Source of the DNA: Tabrizicola caldifontis
Lineage (GTDB): Bacteria; Pseudomonadota; Alphaproteobacteria; Rhodobacterales; Rhodobacteraceae
Direction of reading: 5' to 3'
DNA length: 64,000 nt
Assembly: GCF_004762095.1 (NCBI RefSeq)
Contig: NZ_SIJH01000002.1
Span: forward strand, 1-64,000
Shown: piece after piece, positions 1 to 8,196 of the stretch
How positions within the stretch are numbered: position 1 is the stretch's first letter
How the letters are laid out: every line of letters begins with the position of its first letter
The notes under the pieces: model-generated
Told to the model about the DNA's origin: nothing
The model's database searches: none
What the model saw: only the letters and a program-made list of their open reading frames with translations
Position numbers and translations under genes: made by a program

Positions 1-103
1 CGTCGCGCCCAGGAAGATGCCCCTCGATCCGCGCCCACTGCGCGTAGGTCAAGGTCCGCCGGCTCAAGATCGCCTCCGTCTTCGATCTTGAAGCAGAACT
101 CAC
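1..103 (-). CDS. IS5-family transposase, N-terminal fragment (cut by window edge)
   Basis: Reading leftward from a GTG at 103, the open frame gives about 34 residues, including RRTLTYAQWARIEGHLPGR. That pattern (TDAQW.RI.PHLPG) is typical of the start of IS5-family transposases. The frame is still open at base 1, so the rest lies outside the window. TTG at 67 is an alternative start. The sequence just upstream (about 110-135) may be this element's end, abutting the IS481-type element. Family assignment rests on a short segment only. Confidence 0.55.
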   Translation of the reverse strand, partial: MSSASRSKTEAILSRRTLTYAQWARIEGHLPGRD

Positions 104-140
104 GACAAACGGGAATCCCCAAATGCAGACAGGACCTAGG

Positions 141-1147
141 TGTTTGATCCCCCGGTTTGATTGTGTGATTCTTTCGCATGAATGGAAGGAAGCACTATGG
201 GACAAGTTCGTCACGGGAGCGCCACGACCACGCACGCCGTCAGAGCTACAATACAGCGATCGCAAGCTTCGCTCGCGTAGCTGAGCCGGGAGCTGGGCAT
301 CAATCCGAAGACGCTCGCAAAGTGGCGCAAGCGCGCGACGGTCGAGGATATGAAGACCGGGCCGACGGAACCGCGCTCGACGGTTTTGACTGAAGCCGAG
401 GAAGCGGCAATCGTCGCAATCCGGCGCCATACGCTCCTTCCGCTGGACGACTGCCTCTATGCCCTGCAGCCGTCGATCCCGCATCTGACGCGGTCAGCGC
501 TGCATCGGTGCCTGCAGCGTTATGGGATCTCGCGTCTTCCAGATGTCGAGGGTGACAAGCCAAAGCGCCAGAAGTTCAAGCGCTACCCCATCGGGTTCTT
601 TCATATTGACATCGCCGAGGTGCAGACGGCAGAAGGCAAGCTCTATCTCTTTGTGGCCATTGACCGAACTTCCAAGTTCGCGGTCGCTCAAATCGTTGCA
701 ACAGCTGACAGAAAGACTGCCTGGGAGTTCCTGCAGCACATGCTCGAGGCCGTGCCCTGCCAGGTCCACACGGTCCTTACCGATAATGGCATCCAGTTCG
801 CCGAGCAGCCCCGGAAACGGAACACTATCTGTTCCCGGCCAATGCGCTTCGACATGATCTGCGAGGCCAACGGGATCGAGCATCGCCTGACCAAACCATC
901 CGTGGACGAACGGCCAAGTCGAGCGGATGAACCGCACGATCAAGGACGCCACGGTGAAGCGCTACCATTACGACAGCCACGACCAGTTGTGCACGCACCT
1001 CGCCGACTTTCTCGCAGCCTACAACTTCGCCCGAAGGCTCAAGACCCTGAACGGCCTCACGCCCTACGAATACATCTGCAAAATATGGACATCAGAGCCT
1101 GATCGATTCATCCTCAATCCGATCCACCAGATGCCAGGACTGAACAA
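141..1147 (+). mobile_element. IS481-family insertion sequence, about 1.0 kb, degenerate
   Basis: The element encloses one broken transposase gene. Its left end begins TGTTTGATCC (141-150). The complement of its right end begins TGTTCAGTCC, so the tips match at 7 of 10 positions and both start with the TGT usual for IS481 elements. A direct repeat CTAGG lies outside the ends (136-140 and 1148-1152), consistent with a short target-site duplication. The right copy overlaps the transposase stop codon. The exact ends are inferred from these short matches and could be off by 1-2 bases. Confidence 0.6.
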
Positions 1148-1151
1148 CTAG
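197..1151 (+). pseudogene. IS481-family transposase, inactivated (internal stop plus frameshift)
   Basis: Translated from ATG 197, the protein begins MGQVRHGSATTTHAVRA, an IS481 helix-turn-helix N-terminus. An amber TAG at 278-280 interrupts it at codon 28, where a Gln codon (CAG) would restore SLAQLSRELGIN. The same frame resumes through the integrase core: HIDIAEVQ with the first Asp, then VHTVLTDNG with the second. At about 899-905 the frame is lost: the expected KPNHPWTNGQVERMNR motif lacks the Pro-Asn part, consistent with a small deletion. The VERMNR segment with the catalytic Glu and the C-terminus continue in another frame from 927 to 1151. Two independent lesions make it inactive unless complemented in trans. 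Confidence 0.85.
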
Positions 1152-1252
1152 GCTCAGCACCGCCCGGTGAAATCGGCTGTCGCACCGGAAAGCGGGGCGA
1201 TTCCCCCTGGCGGCAGACTTGCCCTTTCCCTTCCCGCATGACACGAAGCCGC

Positions 1253-2188
1253 ATGGTCGAGATCTTCCTGAAGACCCTGCCCTTCTTCGCGGTGATCGGG
1301 CTGGGTTACGCCTCGGGCCGCGCGCAGTTCTTCAGCGCGGAGGCGACGGCCTATCTGACACGCTTCGTCTTCTATTTCGCGCTGTCGGCGATGCTGTTCG
1401 GCTTTGCGGCGAACCTGGACGTGGCGGCGATCTTCTCCTGGTCCTTCGTCTTTGCCTATCTTGTGGGCACCAGTGCCGTCTGGCTGGTGGTGGCGGCAGT
1501 CGCGCTCTGGCGTGGCGCCAGCCGGGAAGAGGCGGTGTTCGAGGCACATGCCGGTGTCATCGGCAACGTGGGCTTTCTCGGCATCCCGATGCTGGTGCTG
1601 CTTCTGGGGCCGGGGGCAGTGGGGCCGGTCCTTCTGGTGCTGGCGGTCGATCTGATCGTGTTCTCGTCGATCCTGACAATGCTGATCACCGGACTGCGCG
1701 CGGGGCGCGTAGGCGCACAGACCCTGGGCATCCTGGGGGTGGGTCTGCTGAAGAACCCGATGATCGTTTCGGTCGTCCTGGGCATCCTGTGGGGCACGAC
1801 GGGTCTGACCCTGCCTGCCCCGGTGAACGAATTCCTGACGCTGCTCGGCGCGGCGGCCACGCCCTGCGCGCTGTTTGCCATCGGCGCCTCGCTGGCCGGG
1901 CGCAATGCGGAACGGGTCGAGGTCGCGGCCTGGCTTTCGGTCTCGAAGCTGATCCTTCACCCCGCCGCAGTGGCCGGAGCCTGCTGGCTGTTCGGCGTCA
2001 CGGGCTATGCCGCAGGCGTGATGGTCGCCGCCGCAGCCTTGCCGGTGGCGGGCAATGTGTTCATTCTGGCGCAGCACTACCGCGTTGCGCCGCAACGGGT
2101 TTCCACCGCGATCCTGCTGTCCACGGCGGCCTCGGTGCTGACGGTGACCGGGGTGATCGCACTGGTCAGTCAAGGAGGGTTCCCATGA
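1253..2188 (+). CDS. AEC-family transporter (auxin efflux carrier/malonate permease type)
   Basis: Inner-membrane transporter of about 311 residues, probably exporting or importing a small organic anion; the substrate cannot be read from sequence. It is strongly hydrophobic with roughly ten membrane segments. The family-typical start MVEIFLKTLPFFAVIGLGY is present, as is the conserved GNVGFLGIPM around residue 105-115. ATG 1253 is preferred over ATG 1238 because family members start at this point and GAAG lies a few bases upstream; neither has a strong Shine-Dalgarno. Its stop overlaps the next start by 4 nt, so it is translationally coupled to the formylglutathione hydrolase. The IS481 remnant ends only about 100 bp upstream and may have replaced the original promoter. 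Confidence 0.85.
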   Translation: MVEIFLKTLPFFAVIGLGYASGRAQFFSAEATAYLTRFVFYFALSAMLFGFAANLDVAAIFSWSFVFAYLVGTSAVWLVVAAVALWRGASREEAVFEAHAGVIGNVGFLGIPMLVLLLGPGAVGPVLLVLAVDLIVFSSILTMLITGLRAGRVGAQTLGILGVGLLKNPMIVSVVLGILWGTTGLTLPAPVNEFLTLLGAAATPCALFAIGASLAGRNAERVEVAAWLSVSKLILHPAAVAGACWLFGVTGYAAGVMVAAAALPVAGNVFILAQHYRVAPQRVSTAILLSTAASVLTVTGVIALVSQGGFP

Positions 2189-3015
2189 AGACCGTTTCGG
2201 AAAACCGCGCCTTCGGGGGGGTGCAGGGGGTCTATACCCATGCCTCCTCCGCCTGCGCCTGTGACATGACCTTCGGCCTTTTCCTGCCCGCGCAGGCCGA
2301 GGACGGGCCGGTGCCTTTGCTCTGGTTCCTCTCAGGCCTGACCTGCACGCATGAAAACGCCATGGTGAAGGCGGGCGCGCAACGCTGGGCGGCCGAGATG
2401 GGCATTGCGCTGGTCTTCCCCGACACCTCGCCGCGCGGCGAAGGGGTGGCGAACGAGCTGGACTTCGCCATGGGCCAGGGTGCGGGGTTCTATGTGAACG
2501 CCACGCAGAAGCCTTGGGCGCCCCACTTCCGCATGTGGGACTATGTGACCGAGGAACTGCCACGCCTTCTGTTCAACGCCTTCCCCCTGGCCGAGGAGGC
2601 GCAGGCGATCACCGGCCATTCCATGGGCGGCCACGGCGCACTGACCATCGCGATGAGCTTTCCGGGCCGGTTCAAGTCGGTCTCGGCCTTCGCCCCGATC
2701 TGCAACCCCACGACGAGCGACTGGGGACGCCCGCAATTTTCCGCCTATCTTGGGCCCGATGAATCGCTCTGGGCGGCGCATGATGCCAGTCTGCTGATGC
2801 GGCGGCGGGGCTTTGACGGGCCGATGCTGATCGACCAGGGCACGGCGGACCAGTTCCTGGACAAGCTGCGCCCCGAGGCTTTGGCAGAGGCGATGGCCGC
2901 TGTCCGCCAGGGGGGCACGTTCCGGATGCAGAAGGGCTATGACCACAGCTATTTCTTCGTCTCCAGCTTCATGGAAGACCATGTCGCATTCCATGCCGCG
3001 GCGCTGGCCGGCTAG
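2185..3015 (+). CDS. fghA: S-formylglutathione hydrolase
   Basis: Cytosolic esterase that hydrolyses S-formylglutathione to formate and glutathione, the last step of glutathione-dependent formaldehyde oxidation. The 276-residue length matches the family. The alpha/beta-hydrolase nucleophile motif GHSMGGHGAL is near residue 147, the acid is probably in IDQGTADQFL, and the histidine is in DHSYFF near the C-terminus. The family signatures SGLTCTHENA and DTSPRG are also visible. ATG 2185 follows a strong AAGGAGGG. The gene overlaps the AEC transporter at its start and the CAP-domain gene at its end. The usual partner, glutathione-dependent formaldehyde dehydrogenase, is not in this window. Confidence 0.93.
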   Translation: MKTVSENRAFGGVQGVYTHASSACACDMTFGLFLPAQAEDGPVPLLWFLSGLTCTHENAMVKAGAQRWAAEMGIALVFPDTSPRGEGVANELDFAMGQGAGFYVNATQKPWAPHFRMWDYVTEELPRLLFNAFPLAEEAQAITGHSMGGHGALTIAMSFPGRFKSVSAFAPICNPTTSDWGRPQFSAYLGPDESLWAAHDASLLMRRRGFDGPMLIDQGTADQFLDKLRPEALAEAMAAVRQGGTFRMQKGYDHSYFFVSSFMEDHVAFHAAALAG

Positions 3016-3484
3016 GGTGGCGGCTGTTGCGCTGGCCGTGGCGCTGGCAGCCCTGCCTGCGGCGGCTTCGGATGCGGCGCAGGGCGTGCTGGCGCAGGTC
3101 AATGCCCTGCGCGCAAAGACAGGATGCGCGCCGCTGAGCCTGAACCCGGCGCTGATGGCAGCGGCCAGAACCCATGCCCGCAACATGGCCGAGCAGAACT
3201 TCTTCGGGCATACCGGCAAGGACGGACGCGGCTTCGCGGCGCGGATCCGGGCACAGGGCTACAGCTACGGCCTCGCCGCCGAAAACATCGCCGCCGGCCA
3301 GCCGACGGTGGACCGAGCCGTGCAGGCCTGGCTGAAAAGCCCGGGCCACCGCCGCAACATGCTGAACTGCCGTTTCCGCGACACCGGCATCGCCATGGTC
3401 CATCAGCCCGACGATGCGCCCCTGCGCGGCCAGAGCCGCGGCCTGCGCTATTATTGGGTGCAGGTCTTCGGTTCGCCGCGATGA
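2993..3484 (+). CDS. Secreted CAP-domain (SCP/PR1-like) protein
   Basis: The N-terminus starting [12 protein letters not shown] is followed by an Ala/Leu/Val-rich stretch ending in AAASDA, a clear Sec signal peptide. The mature part is a CAP domain: [24 protein letters not shown] early on, then AENIAAG and GHRRNMLN, holding the cavity His and Glu residues of the family. The molecular role of bacterial CAP proteins is largely unknown; periplasmic or secreted location is inferred. An in-frame ATG at 2981 would add four residues. The start lies inside fghA and the stop overlaps the next start, so the three genes are coupled. Confidence 0.85.
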   Translation: MPRRWPARVAAVALAVALAALPAAASDAAQGVLAQVNALRAKTGCAPLSLNPALMAAARTHARNMAEQNFFGHTGKDGRGFAARIRAQGYSYGLAAENIAAGQPTVDRAVQAWLKSPGHRRNMLNCRFRDTGIAMVHQPDDAPLRGQSRGLRYYWVQVFGSPR

Positions 3485-3933
3485 CCCGCCTGCTGATCGA
3501 CGCCGATGCCTGCCCGGTCAAGGCCGAGGCGGAGCGGGTGGCCACCCGCCTGGGGGTGCGCATGGTGCTGGTGTCGAACGGCGGCATTCGGCCCTCGGCC
3601 AATCCGCTGGTCGAAAGCGTCCATGTGGCACAGGGCCCGGACGAGGCCGACAAGTGGATCGCCGGGGCCTGCGGTCCGGGCGATGTGGTCGTGACCGCCG
3701 ACATCCCGCTGGCTGCGAAATGCGTGGCGGCAGGCGCCCGTGTGCTGAGGCCGAACGGCGAGGAGCTGACTGCGAGGAATATCGGGATAGTGCTGGCGAC
3801 GCGCGACCTGATGGCCGACCTGCGCAGCGCGGACCCGTTCCGCCAGGGCGGCGGAGCGCTGTTCTCCAGGGCGGACCGCAGCCGGTTTCTGGAGACGCTC
3901 GACCGCCTGCTGCGCGCCGCCCTGCACAGCTGA
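3481..3933 (+). CDS. YaiI/YqxD family protein (DUF188, PIN-like)
   Basis: 150-residue cytosolic protein beginning [18 protein letters not shown], the conserved N-terminal signature of the YaiI/YqxD family. VVTADIPLA and [16 protein letters not shown] further on are also typical. The family has a PIN-like nuclease fold, but the biochemical role is not established. ATG 3481 overlaps the CAP-gene stop by 4 nt. It ends the fghA cluster; a 73-bp gap separates it from the following transporter. Confidence 0.9.
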   Translation: MTRLLIDADACPVKAEAERVATRLGVRMVLVSNGGIRPSANPLVESVHVAQGPDEADKWIAGACGPGDVVVTADIPLAAKCVAAGARVLRPNGEELTARNIGIVLATRDLMADLRSADPFRQGGGALFSRADRSRFLETLDRLLRAALHS

Positions 3934-4006
3934 CAGCGGGCGCTTCCCGACCAGCCCTGTCGCGGGCAGGACAGACGCCTGCTGGGCGTCCGGATCATCT
4001 GCCGCC

Positions 4007-4945
4007 ATGGCCCGTTCCCAAGCCCTGACCGGAATCCTGTTTGCCGCCGGCGGCACGATGATCTTTTCGATCAATGACGTGGCGATCAAGTTCCTGTCCG
4101 GCGGCTATGCCCTGCACCAGGTCATCCTGATCCGCGCCTTTGTCGCCATGGCCTTCATCCTGACCGTGATCCACCTGTCGGAACGCGGCTGGTCTCAGGT
4201 CGGCACCAGCCGGCCGGGCACGCATCTGCTGCGCGTGGCGATCATCATGGTGTCGAATGTGACCTTCTTCCTCGGCCTTGCCGCCCTGCCCCTGGCCGAC
4301 GCGGTGGCGGTGGCCTTCATCAGCCCGATCGTCATCACGCTGATGTCGATCGTCTTCCTGCGGGAAAAGGTCGGCCCACGCCGCTGGGCGGCAGTTGTCG
4401 TGGGCATGGTCGGCGTCGTCGTGATGCTGCGCCCCGGCGCCGGGGTGATCCAGCCCGCCGCCCTGCTGGTGCTGGTCTCGGCCGTCCTATATGCCAGCGG
4501 CAACCTGCTGGCCCGGCACATGGGGGGCACCGAAAGCGCAATGACGCTGTCCTTCTATGTGCAGGCGGGGTTCATCGTCGTCAGCCTGTGCATGGGGCTC
4601 TGGGCTGGCGACGGGCACATGGCAACCGACGATCCGATCTGGGCCTTTCTCTTCCGCCCCTGGATCTGGCCGCCCCTGGCCGACTGGCCGGTGTTCCTGG
4701 CCACGGGCCTGTCGGTCGGCATCGGCGGGCTTATGGTCACCCAGGCCTACCGCACCGCCGAGGCCGGGCTGATCGTGCCCTTCGAATATGTCGGCATGCC
4801 GCTGGCGATCTTCTGGGGCGTGGTGATCTTCGGCACCTTCCCCGATGCCACCGCCTGGGTGGGCATTGCGCTGATCTGCGGATCGGGCCTTTATGTCCTC
4901 TGGCGCGAGACGGTGGTGCGGCAAAGGACGCAGGATGCAGCCTGA
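4007..4945 (+). CDS. DMT-superfamily transporter (EamA domains)
   Basis: 312-residue inner-membrane protein with about ten hydrophobic segments arranged as two EamA repeats. The first repeat ends around VSNVTFFLGLAALPLADAVAVAFISP; the second ends near GLIVPFEYVGMPLAIFWG. Such proteins are exporters of amino acids or other metabolites; the substrate is not predictable here. The gene overlaps the downstream HAD gene by 11 nt, and that gene overlaps the cyclodeaminase-like gene. This suggests a three-gene operon concerned with an amino-acid-derived compound. Confidence 0.87.
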   Translation: MARSQALTGILFAAGGTMIFSINDVAIKFLSGGYALHQVILIRAFVAMAFILTVIHLSERGWSQVGTSRPGTHLLRVAIIMVSNVTFFLGLAALPLADAVAVAFISPIVITLMSIVFLREKVGPRRWAAVVVGMVGVVVMLRPGAGVIQPAALLVLVSAVLYASGNLLARHMGGTESAMTLSFYVQAGFIVVSLCMGLWAGDGHMATDDPIWAFLFRPWIWPPLADWPVFLATGLSVGIGGLMVTQAYRTAEAGLIVPFEYVGMPLAIFWGVVIFGTFPDATAWVGIALICGSGLYVLWRETVVRQRTQDAA

Positions 4946-5558
4946 GGCAGTGGTCTTCGACATCGGCAACGTGCTGGTGCACTGGCAGCCCGAGGCATTC
5001 TACGACCGGGTGATCGGCGAGGCGCGCCGCCGCGCGCTGTTTCGGGCGGCAGAGCTGCCGCAGATGAATGCCCTGATCGACGACGGGGCGCCGTTTCGCG
5101 AAACGATCTACGACCGGGCCGACCGCCATCCGGAATGGCGCGCGGAAATCCGCCTGTGGCACGACCGCTGGATCGAGCTGTTCGGTCCCCGGATCGAGGG
5201 ATCCATCGCCCTGATGCGTGCCCTGCGGGCCAAGGGCGTCCCGGTCTTTGCGCTGACGAATTTCGGCAGTTCCACCTACGAGACGGCGCGCGACCGGCTG
5301 GAGTTCCTGAACGAGTTCGACCGGGAATATGTCTCGGGCCGACTGTTCGTGTCGAAGCCGGAACCCCGCATCTACCAGATCGTCGAGGAAGACAGCGGCA
5401 TCCCGCCCGACCGGCTGATCTTCACCGACGACCGCGCCGACAACATTACCGCCGCCGCCCGCCGGGGCTGGCGGACGCATCAGTTCGAAACCTGGCAGGG
5501 CTGGGCGCGGCGGCTGGTGGCCGAAGGGCTTCTGACGGAAGGGGAGGCAGGGCTGTGA
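4935..5558 (+). CDS. HAD-family hydrolase, subfamily IA type
   Basis: 207-residue cytosolic phosphatase-like protein. Motif I is FDIGNVLVHW (a nucleophile-type Asp followed by G-N rather than D-x-D-G-T, as in the YihX/epoxide hydrolase-N group). Motif II is ALTNF, motif III Lys is in SKPEPRIYQ, and motif IV is FTDDRADNI. All catalytic positions appear intact apart from the Asn variant in motif I, which is common in this subgroup. ATG 4935 is chosen because translation upstream of it is not family-like; it overlaps the transporter end by 11 nt. Substrate unknown. Confidence 0.85.
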   Translation: MQPEAVVFDIGNVLVHWQPEAFYDRVIGEARRRALFRAAELPQMNALIDDGAPFRETIYDRADRHPEWRAEIRLWHDRWIELFGPRIEGSIALMRALRAKGVPVFALTNFGSSTYETARDRLEFLNEFDREYVSGRLFVSKPEPRIYQIVEEDSGIPPDRLIFTDDRADNITAAARRGWRTHQFETWQGWARRLVAEGLLTEGEAGL

Positions 5559-6463
5559 TCAACATCGTCCCGAAGGAGGCGGAAGCACATCTGGACTGGC
5601 CGGGCCTTCTGGCCGCGCTGGAGGCCGGGCACCGCCTGCCCCGGGCCGAGATCGCCGATCTCTTCCTGCATCGCGGGGCCGACACGGTGCTGGACCGCGC
5701 AGCCTGGATCGACGGCCTTGGCGCGCTGGTCAAGGTGGCGACCGTGCATCCCGGCAATACCGCGCTGGGCAAGCCCACGATCAACGGTGCGGTCACACTT
5801 TATGACGACGTGACCGGAGAGCTGACGGCGCTGGTCGATTTCCACCTGGTGACCAAATGGAAAACCGCCGGCGACAGCCTTCTTTCGGCCACCCGCCTTG
5901 CCCGCAAGGATGCAAAAAAGATCCTGCTGGTCGGTGCCGGAACCGTCGCGCGCTCCATGGTCGAGGCCTATTCCAGCGCCTTCCCCGGCGCCCGCTTCAC
6001 CGTCTGGAGCCGCAACCGCAGTTCGGCCCTCGCCATGGGCCTGCCCGTGGCCGACGACCTTGAGACAGCGGTCCGCAAGGCTGACATCATCTGCACCGCC
6101 ACCATGGCGACAGAACCCCTGATCCGGGGCGACTGGCTGCAACCGGGCCAGCATCTCGACCTGATCGGCGCCTTCAAGGCGGGCATGCGCGAGGTGGACG
6201 ATACCGCGATGCGCCGTGCGCGCCTGTTCGTGGACAGCCGCGCCACCACGCTGCACCACATCGGCGAACTGATCGAACCCCTTGCCTCGGGCGCGATCAC
6301 CGAAAGCGATGTCATTGCCGATTTCTATGACGACCCGGCGCTTTATGCCCGCCGGTCGGATGACGAGATCACCATCGCCAAGAACGGCGGCGGCGCCCAT
6401 CTGGACCTGATGACCGCGACCTACATCGCCAATCGCTGGCGCAACCGCAGCCAGGCGGAATAA
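5555..6463 (+). CDS. Ornithine cyclodeaminase/mu-crystallin family protein
   Basis: 302-residue NAD(P)-binding enzyme of the ornithine cyclodeaminase/mu-crystallin family. VKVATVHPGN and LTALVDFHLVTKWKTAGDSLLSA give the substrate-binding part. The Rossmann motif is LLVGAGTVARS near residue 130, followed by ICTATMATEPLI and HLDLIGAFKAGMREVD. Family members deaminate ornithine or reduce cyclic imines, so exact activity is uncertain. Start is GTG 5555, overlapping the HAD stop as GTGA, with AAGGGGAGG just upstream. Last gene of the operon. Confidence 0.85.
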   Translation: MINIVPKEAEAHLDWPGLLAALEAGHRLPRAEIADLFLHRGADTVLDRAAWIDGLGALVKVATVHPGNTALGKPTINGAVTLYDDVTGELTALVDFHLVTKWKTAGDSLLSATRLARKDAKKILLVGAGTVARSMVEAYSSAFPGARFTVWSRNRSSALAMGLPVADDLETAVRKADIICTATMATEPLIRGDWLQPGQHLDLIGAFKAGMREVDDTAMRRARLFVDSRATTLHHIGELIEPLASGAITESDVIADFYDDPALYARRSDDEITIAKNGGGAHLDLMTATYIANRWRNRSQAE

Positions 6464-6918
6464 CCGGCGGCCCCCCGGCTTGTCCTCTTGCCGCCGGGGC
6501 TTGTCGCCCTCGACATCCGGCAGACGCGAGCTGCCATGAACGACCGGCTCTGCTGCGCAAGACACCGGCGATCGCTGAATTGCGGGTCTGACGACGAGTG
6601 GCCGTGGCACGCCCGTGACGACCTTGGCCCATGGCGTTTGCTTCCATTCCCGAGAAAGGAACGCACCATCAAACCCTCATTGCAAGAACCTGTCGGCCGC
6701 GCGCCCCCCTTCCCGCGAGGGGCCCCTGTCCCGGTCGGGCAGTCGGATCAGCCGGAGCCGCGCTTCGCGGGGTGGTGACGGGCAGGGGTGCCGATCGGTG
6801 CCGGCGCCTCGCTGTCAGGGTTTGCGTTACCCCCGGGATACAGATCGATCACCTCAACCCATTGCAGGACCGTCTGGCCGGTGGCATGACGACCGGGAAA
6901 CGGGTTGTGGAGGACATC
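6464..6918. other. 455-bp intergenic region with an IS fragment
   Basis: No intact gene is visible between the cyclodeaminase-like gene and the inositol dehydrogenase-like gene. The left part contains a short reverse-oriented piece of an IS481-type transposase. The remainder (about 6640-6900) has no recognisable protein similarity; an open frame running into iolG from 6631 looks like a GC-driven extension rather than coding sequence. GTGGAGGA at 6907-6914 is the ribosome-binding site of the next gene. Confidence 0.6.
6485..6537 (-). pseudogene. Short remnant of an IS481-type transposase
   Basis: Read leftward, this stretch encodes SRLPDVEGDKPRRQ, nearly identical to the SRLPDVEGDKPKRQ segment of the broken transposase at 197-1151 (nucleotides about 526-575). 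About 40 of 53 bases align without gaps. Similarity fades on both sides, so only a small internal piece survives, in the opposite orientation. The divergence argues for an older, separate insertion. Confidence 0.6.
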
Positions 6919-7920
6919 ATGACGATCAGATTCGGGCTTCTGGGTGCGGGGCGCATCGGCAAGGTGCATGCGAAGGCGGTGACGGGGAACCCGGCCGCAA
7001 GGCTGGTGGCGGTGTCGGATGCGATGCCGGCTGCGGCGCAGGCGATCGCCGACCAGTATGGCTGCGAGGTGCGCACGATCGACGCCATTGCAGCGGCAGG
7101 CGACATCGACGCGGTGGTGATCTGCACGCCCACCGACACCCATGCCGACCTGATCGAGCAGTTCGTGAAGGCCGGGAAAGCGGTATTCTGCGAAAAGCCG
7201 ATCGATCTCAGCCTTGCGCGCGTGAAGCAGTGCCTTGATGTCGTGCGTGCCAGCAAGGGCACGCTGATGGTCGGCTTCAACCGCCGCTTCGACCCGCATT
7301 TCCGCGCCGTGAAGGCCGAGATCGACAACGGCCACCTTGGCGCGGTCGAGATGGTGGTGATCATCAGCCGCGATCCCGGCGCCCCGCCGGTGGACTACAT
7401 CCGGCGGTCGGGCGGCATCTTCCGCGACATGACGATCCATGACTTCGACATGGCCCGGTTCCTGCTGGGCGAAGAGGTGGCCGAGGTCTCGGCCATGGCC
7501 TCGGTTCTGGTCGATCCCGAAATCGGCAAGGCGGGCGACAGCGACAGCGTGCAGGTGATGCTGCGCACGGTCAGCGGCAAGCTGGCGGTTATCTCGAACA
7601 GCCGCCGCGCGACCTATGGCTACGACCAGCGGATCGAAGTGCATGGGTCCAAGGGCATGGCGGCGGCCGAAAACCAGCGCCCGGTCAGCATCGAGGTCGC
7701 AACGGCTGCCGGCTACACCCGCCCGCCACTGCACGATTTCTTCATGACGCGCTACACCGAGGCCTATGCCGCCGAGATCACGGCCTTCATCGACGCGATG
7801 GCGGGCAAGGCCGAGGCCAGCCCTTCGGGCGAGGACGGGCTTCTGGCGCTGGCACTGGCAGAGGCAGCCCTGAAATCGGTTGCCGAGGGGCGCACCGTGA
7901 AGGTGAGCGAGGTTCTCTGA
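6919..7920 (+). CDS. iolG: Inositol 2-dehydrogenase-like oxidoreductase (Gfo/Idh/MocA)
   Basis: 333-residue NAD(P)-dependent oxidoreductase. The Rossmann motif GLLGAGRIGKVHAKAV opens the protein. EKPIDLSL near residue 95 carries the catalytic-loop Lys. GFNRRFDPHF and GIFRDMTIHDFDMARFLLG, containing the proton-transfer Asp/His region, are typical of IolG, which oxidises myo-inositol to scyllo-inosose. ATG 6919 is set by the family N-terminus and GTGGAGGA upstream. No other inositol-catabolism gene is adjacent, so a different sugar or polyol substrate is possible. Confidence 0.82.
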   Translation: MTIRFGLLGAGRIGKVHAKAVTGNPAARLVAVSDAMPAAAQAIADQYGCEVRTIDAIAAAGDIDAVVICTPTDTHADLIEQFVKAGKAVFCEKPIDLSLARVKQCLDVVRASKGTLMVGFNRRFDPHFRAVKAEIDNGHLGAVEMVVIISRDPGAPPVDYIRRSGGIFRDMTIHDFDMARFLLGEEVAEVSAMASVLVDPEIGKAGDSDSVQVMLRTVSGKLAVISNSRRATYGYDQRIEVHGSKGMAAAENQRPVSIEVATAAGYTRPPLHDFFMTRYTEAYAAEITAFIDAMAGKAEASPSGEDGLLALALAEAALKSVAEGRTVKVSEVL

Positions 7921-7969
7921 CCCCGCAGCGACCGGGACGGGGCCATTCCTGTCACGTTGACGAAAAGAG

Positions 7970-7998
7970 AAAGGGTTGCCCTGCGCAGGCAACCCTTT
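7970..7998. terminator. Hairpin terminator, probably bidirectional
   Basis: Perfect 11-bp stem AAAGGGTTGCC / GGCAACCCTTT with a 7-base loop, between the converging iolG (+) and yhhQ (-) transcripts. Only the minus-strand transcript is followed by a T-rich run (CTCTTTTCG), so it should terminate leftward transcription best. Confidence 0.75.
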
Positions 7999-8069
7999 CC
8001 GAGATCCAAGGAGATGGGCCAGTTAGGCATCCAAATCCAATCGTGGTGGTCATTTCCAAGGGGCTGCCC

Positions 8070-8126
8070 TCAGAAAATCATCCCTCCGACTGTCCCGACA
8101 CCTCTCTCCAATATCACTCTAGACAC
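8070..8126 (-). CDS. Possible 18-codon micro-ORF behind an extreme Shine-Dalgarno
   Basis: GTG at 8126 starts an 18-codon frame reading (V/M)SRVILERGVGTVGGMIF and ending in TGA at 8070-8072. Its only support is translational context: AAAGGAGGTGATCC lies immediately upstream, with GGAGG 7 nt from the GTG. There is no recognised family. It could be a leader peptide, a small protein, or an accidental frame inside a small RNA that lies between the yhhQ stop and the 7970-7998 terminator. Confidence 0.35.
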   Translation of the reverse strand: MSRVILERGVGTVGGMIF

Positions 8127-8142
8127 TGGATCACCTCCTTTC
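8126..8142 (-). promoter_or_regulatory. Ribosome-binding site fully complementary to the 16S rRNA 3' tail
   Basis: The minus strand reads GAAAGGAGGTGATCCAG. It is perfectly complementary over 17 nt to the universal bacterial 16S rRNA 3' end (CUGGAUCACCUCCUUUC). Typical Shine-Dalgarno pairing in this window is 4-7 nt. A TTGACA-like element (plus-strand TGTCAA at 8185-8190) lies upstream on the same strand, but no good -10 follows it. Confidence 0.6.
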
Positions 8143-8196
8143 AAATGGTTGCCGATGAGAGGAGCGTGCCACAGATTTTGTGTTTGTCAAAACAAA

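Noticed and set aside
278-280. Amber codon as programmed read-through or recoding
   Set aside because: The gene also has a frameshift further on and no recoding signal, so simple decay is the better reading.
8126-8142. Plus-strand match to the 3' end of 16S rRNA
   Set aside because: Only the last 17 nt match; the upstream sequence is not 16S rRNA and no rRNA operon is present. The minus-strand Shine-Dalgarno reading explains it better.
8160-8180. Possible sigma-54 promoter (TGGCACG on the minus strand)
   Set aside because: The -24 half matches but no TTGC-type -12 element follows at the required spacing.
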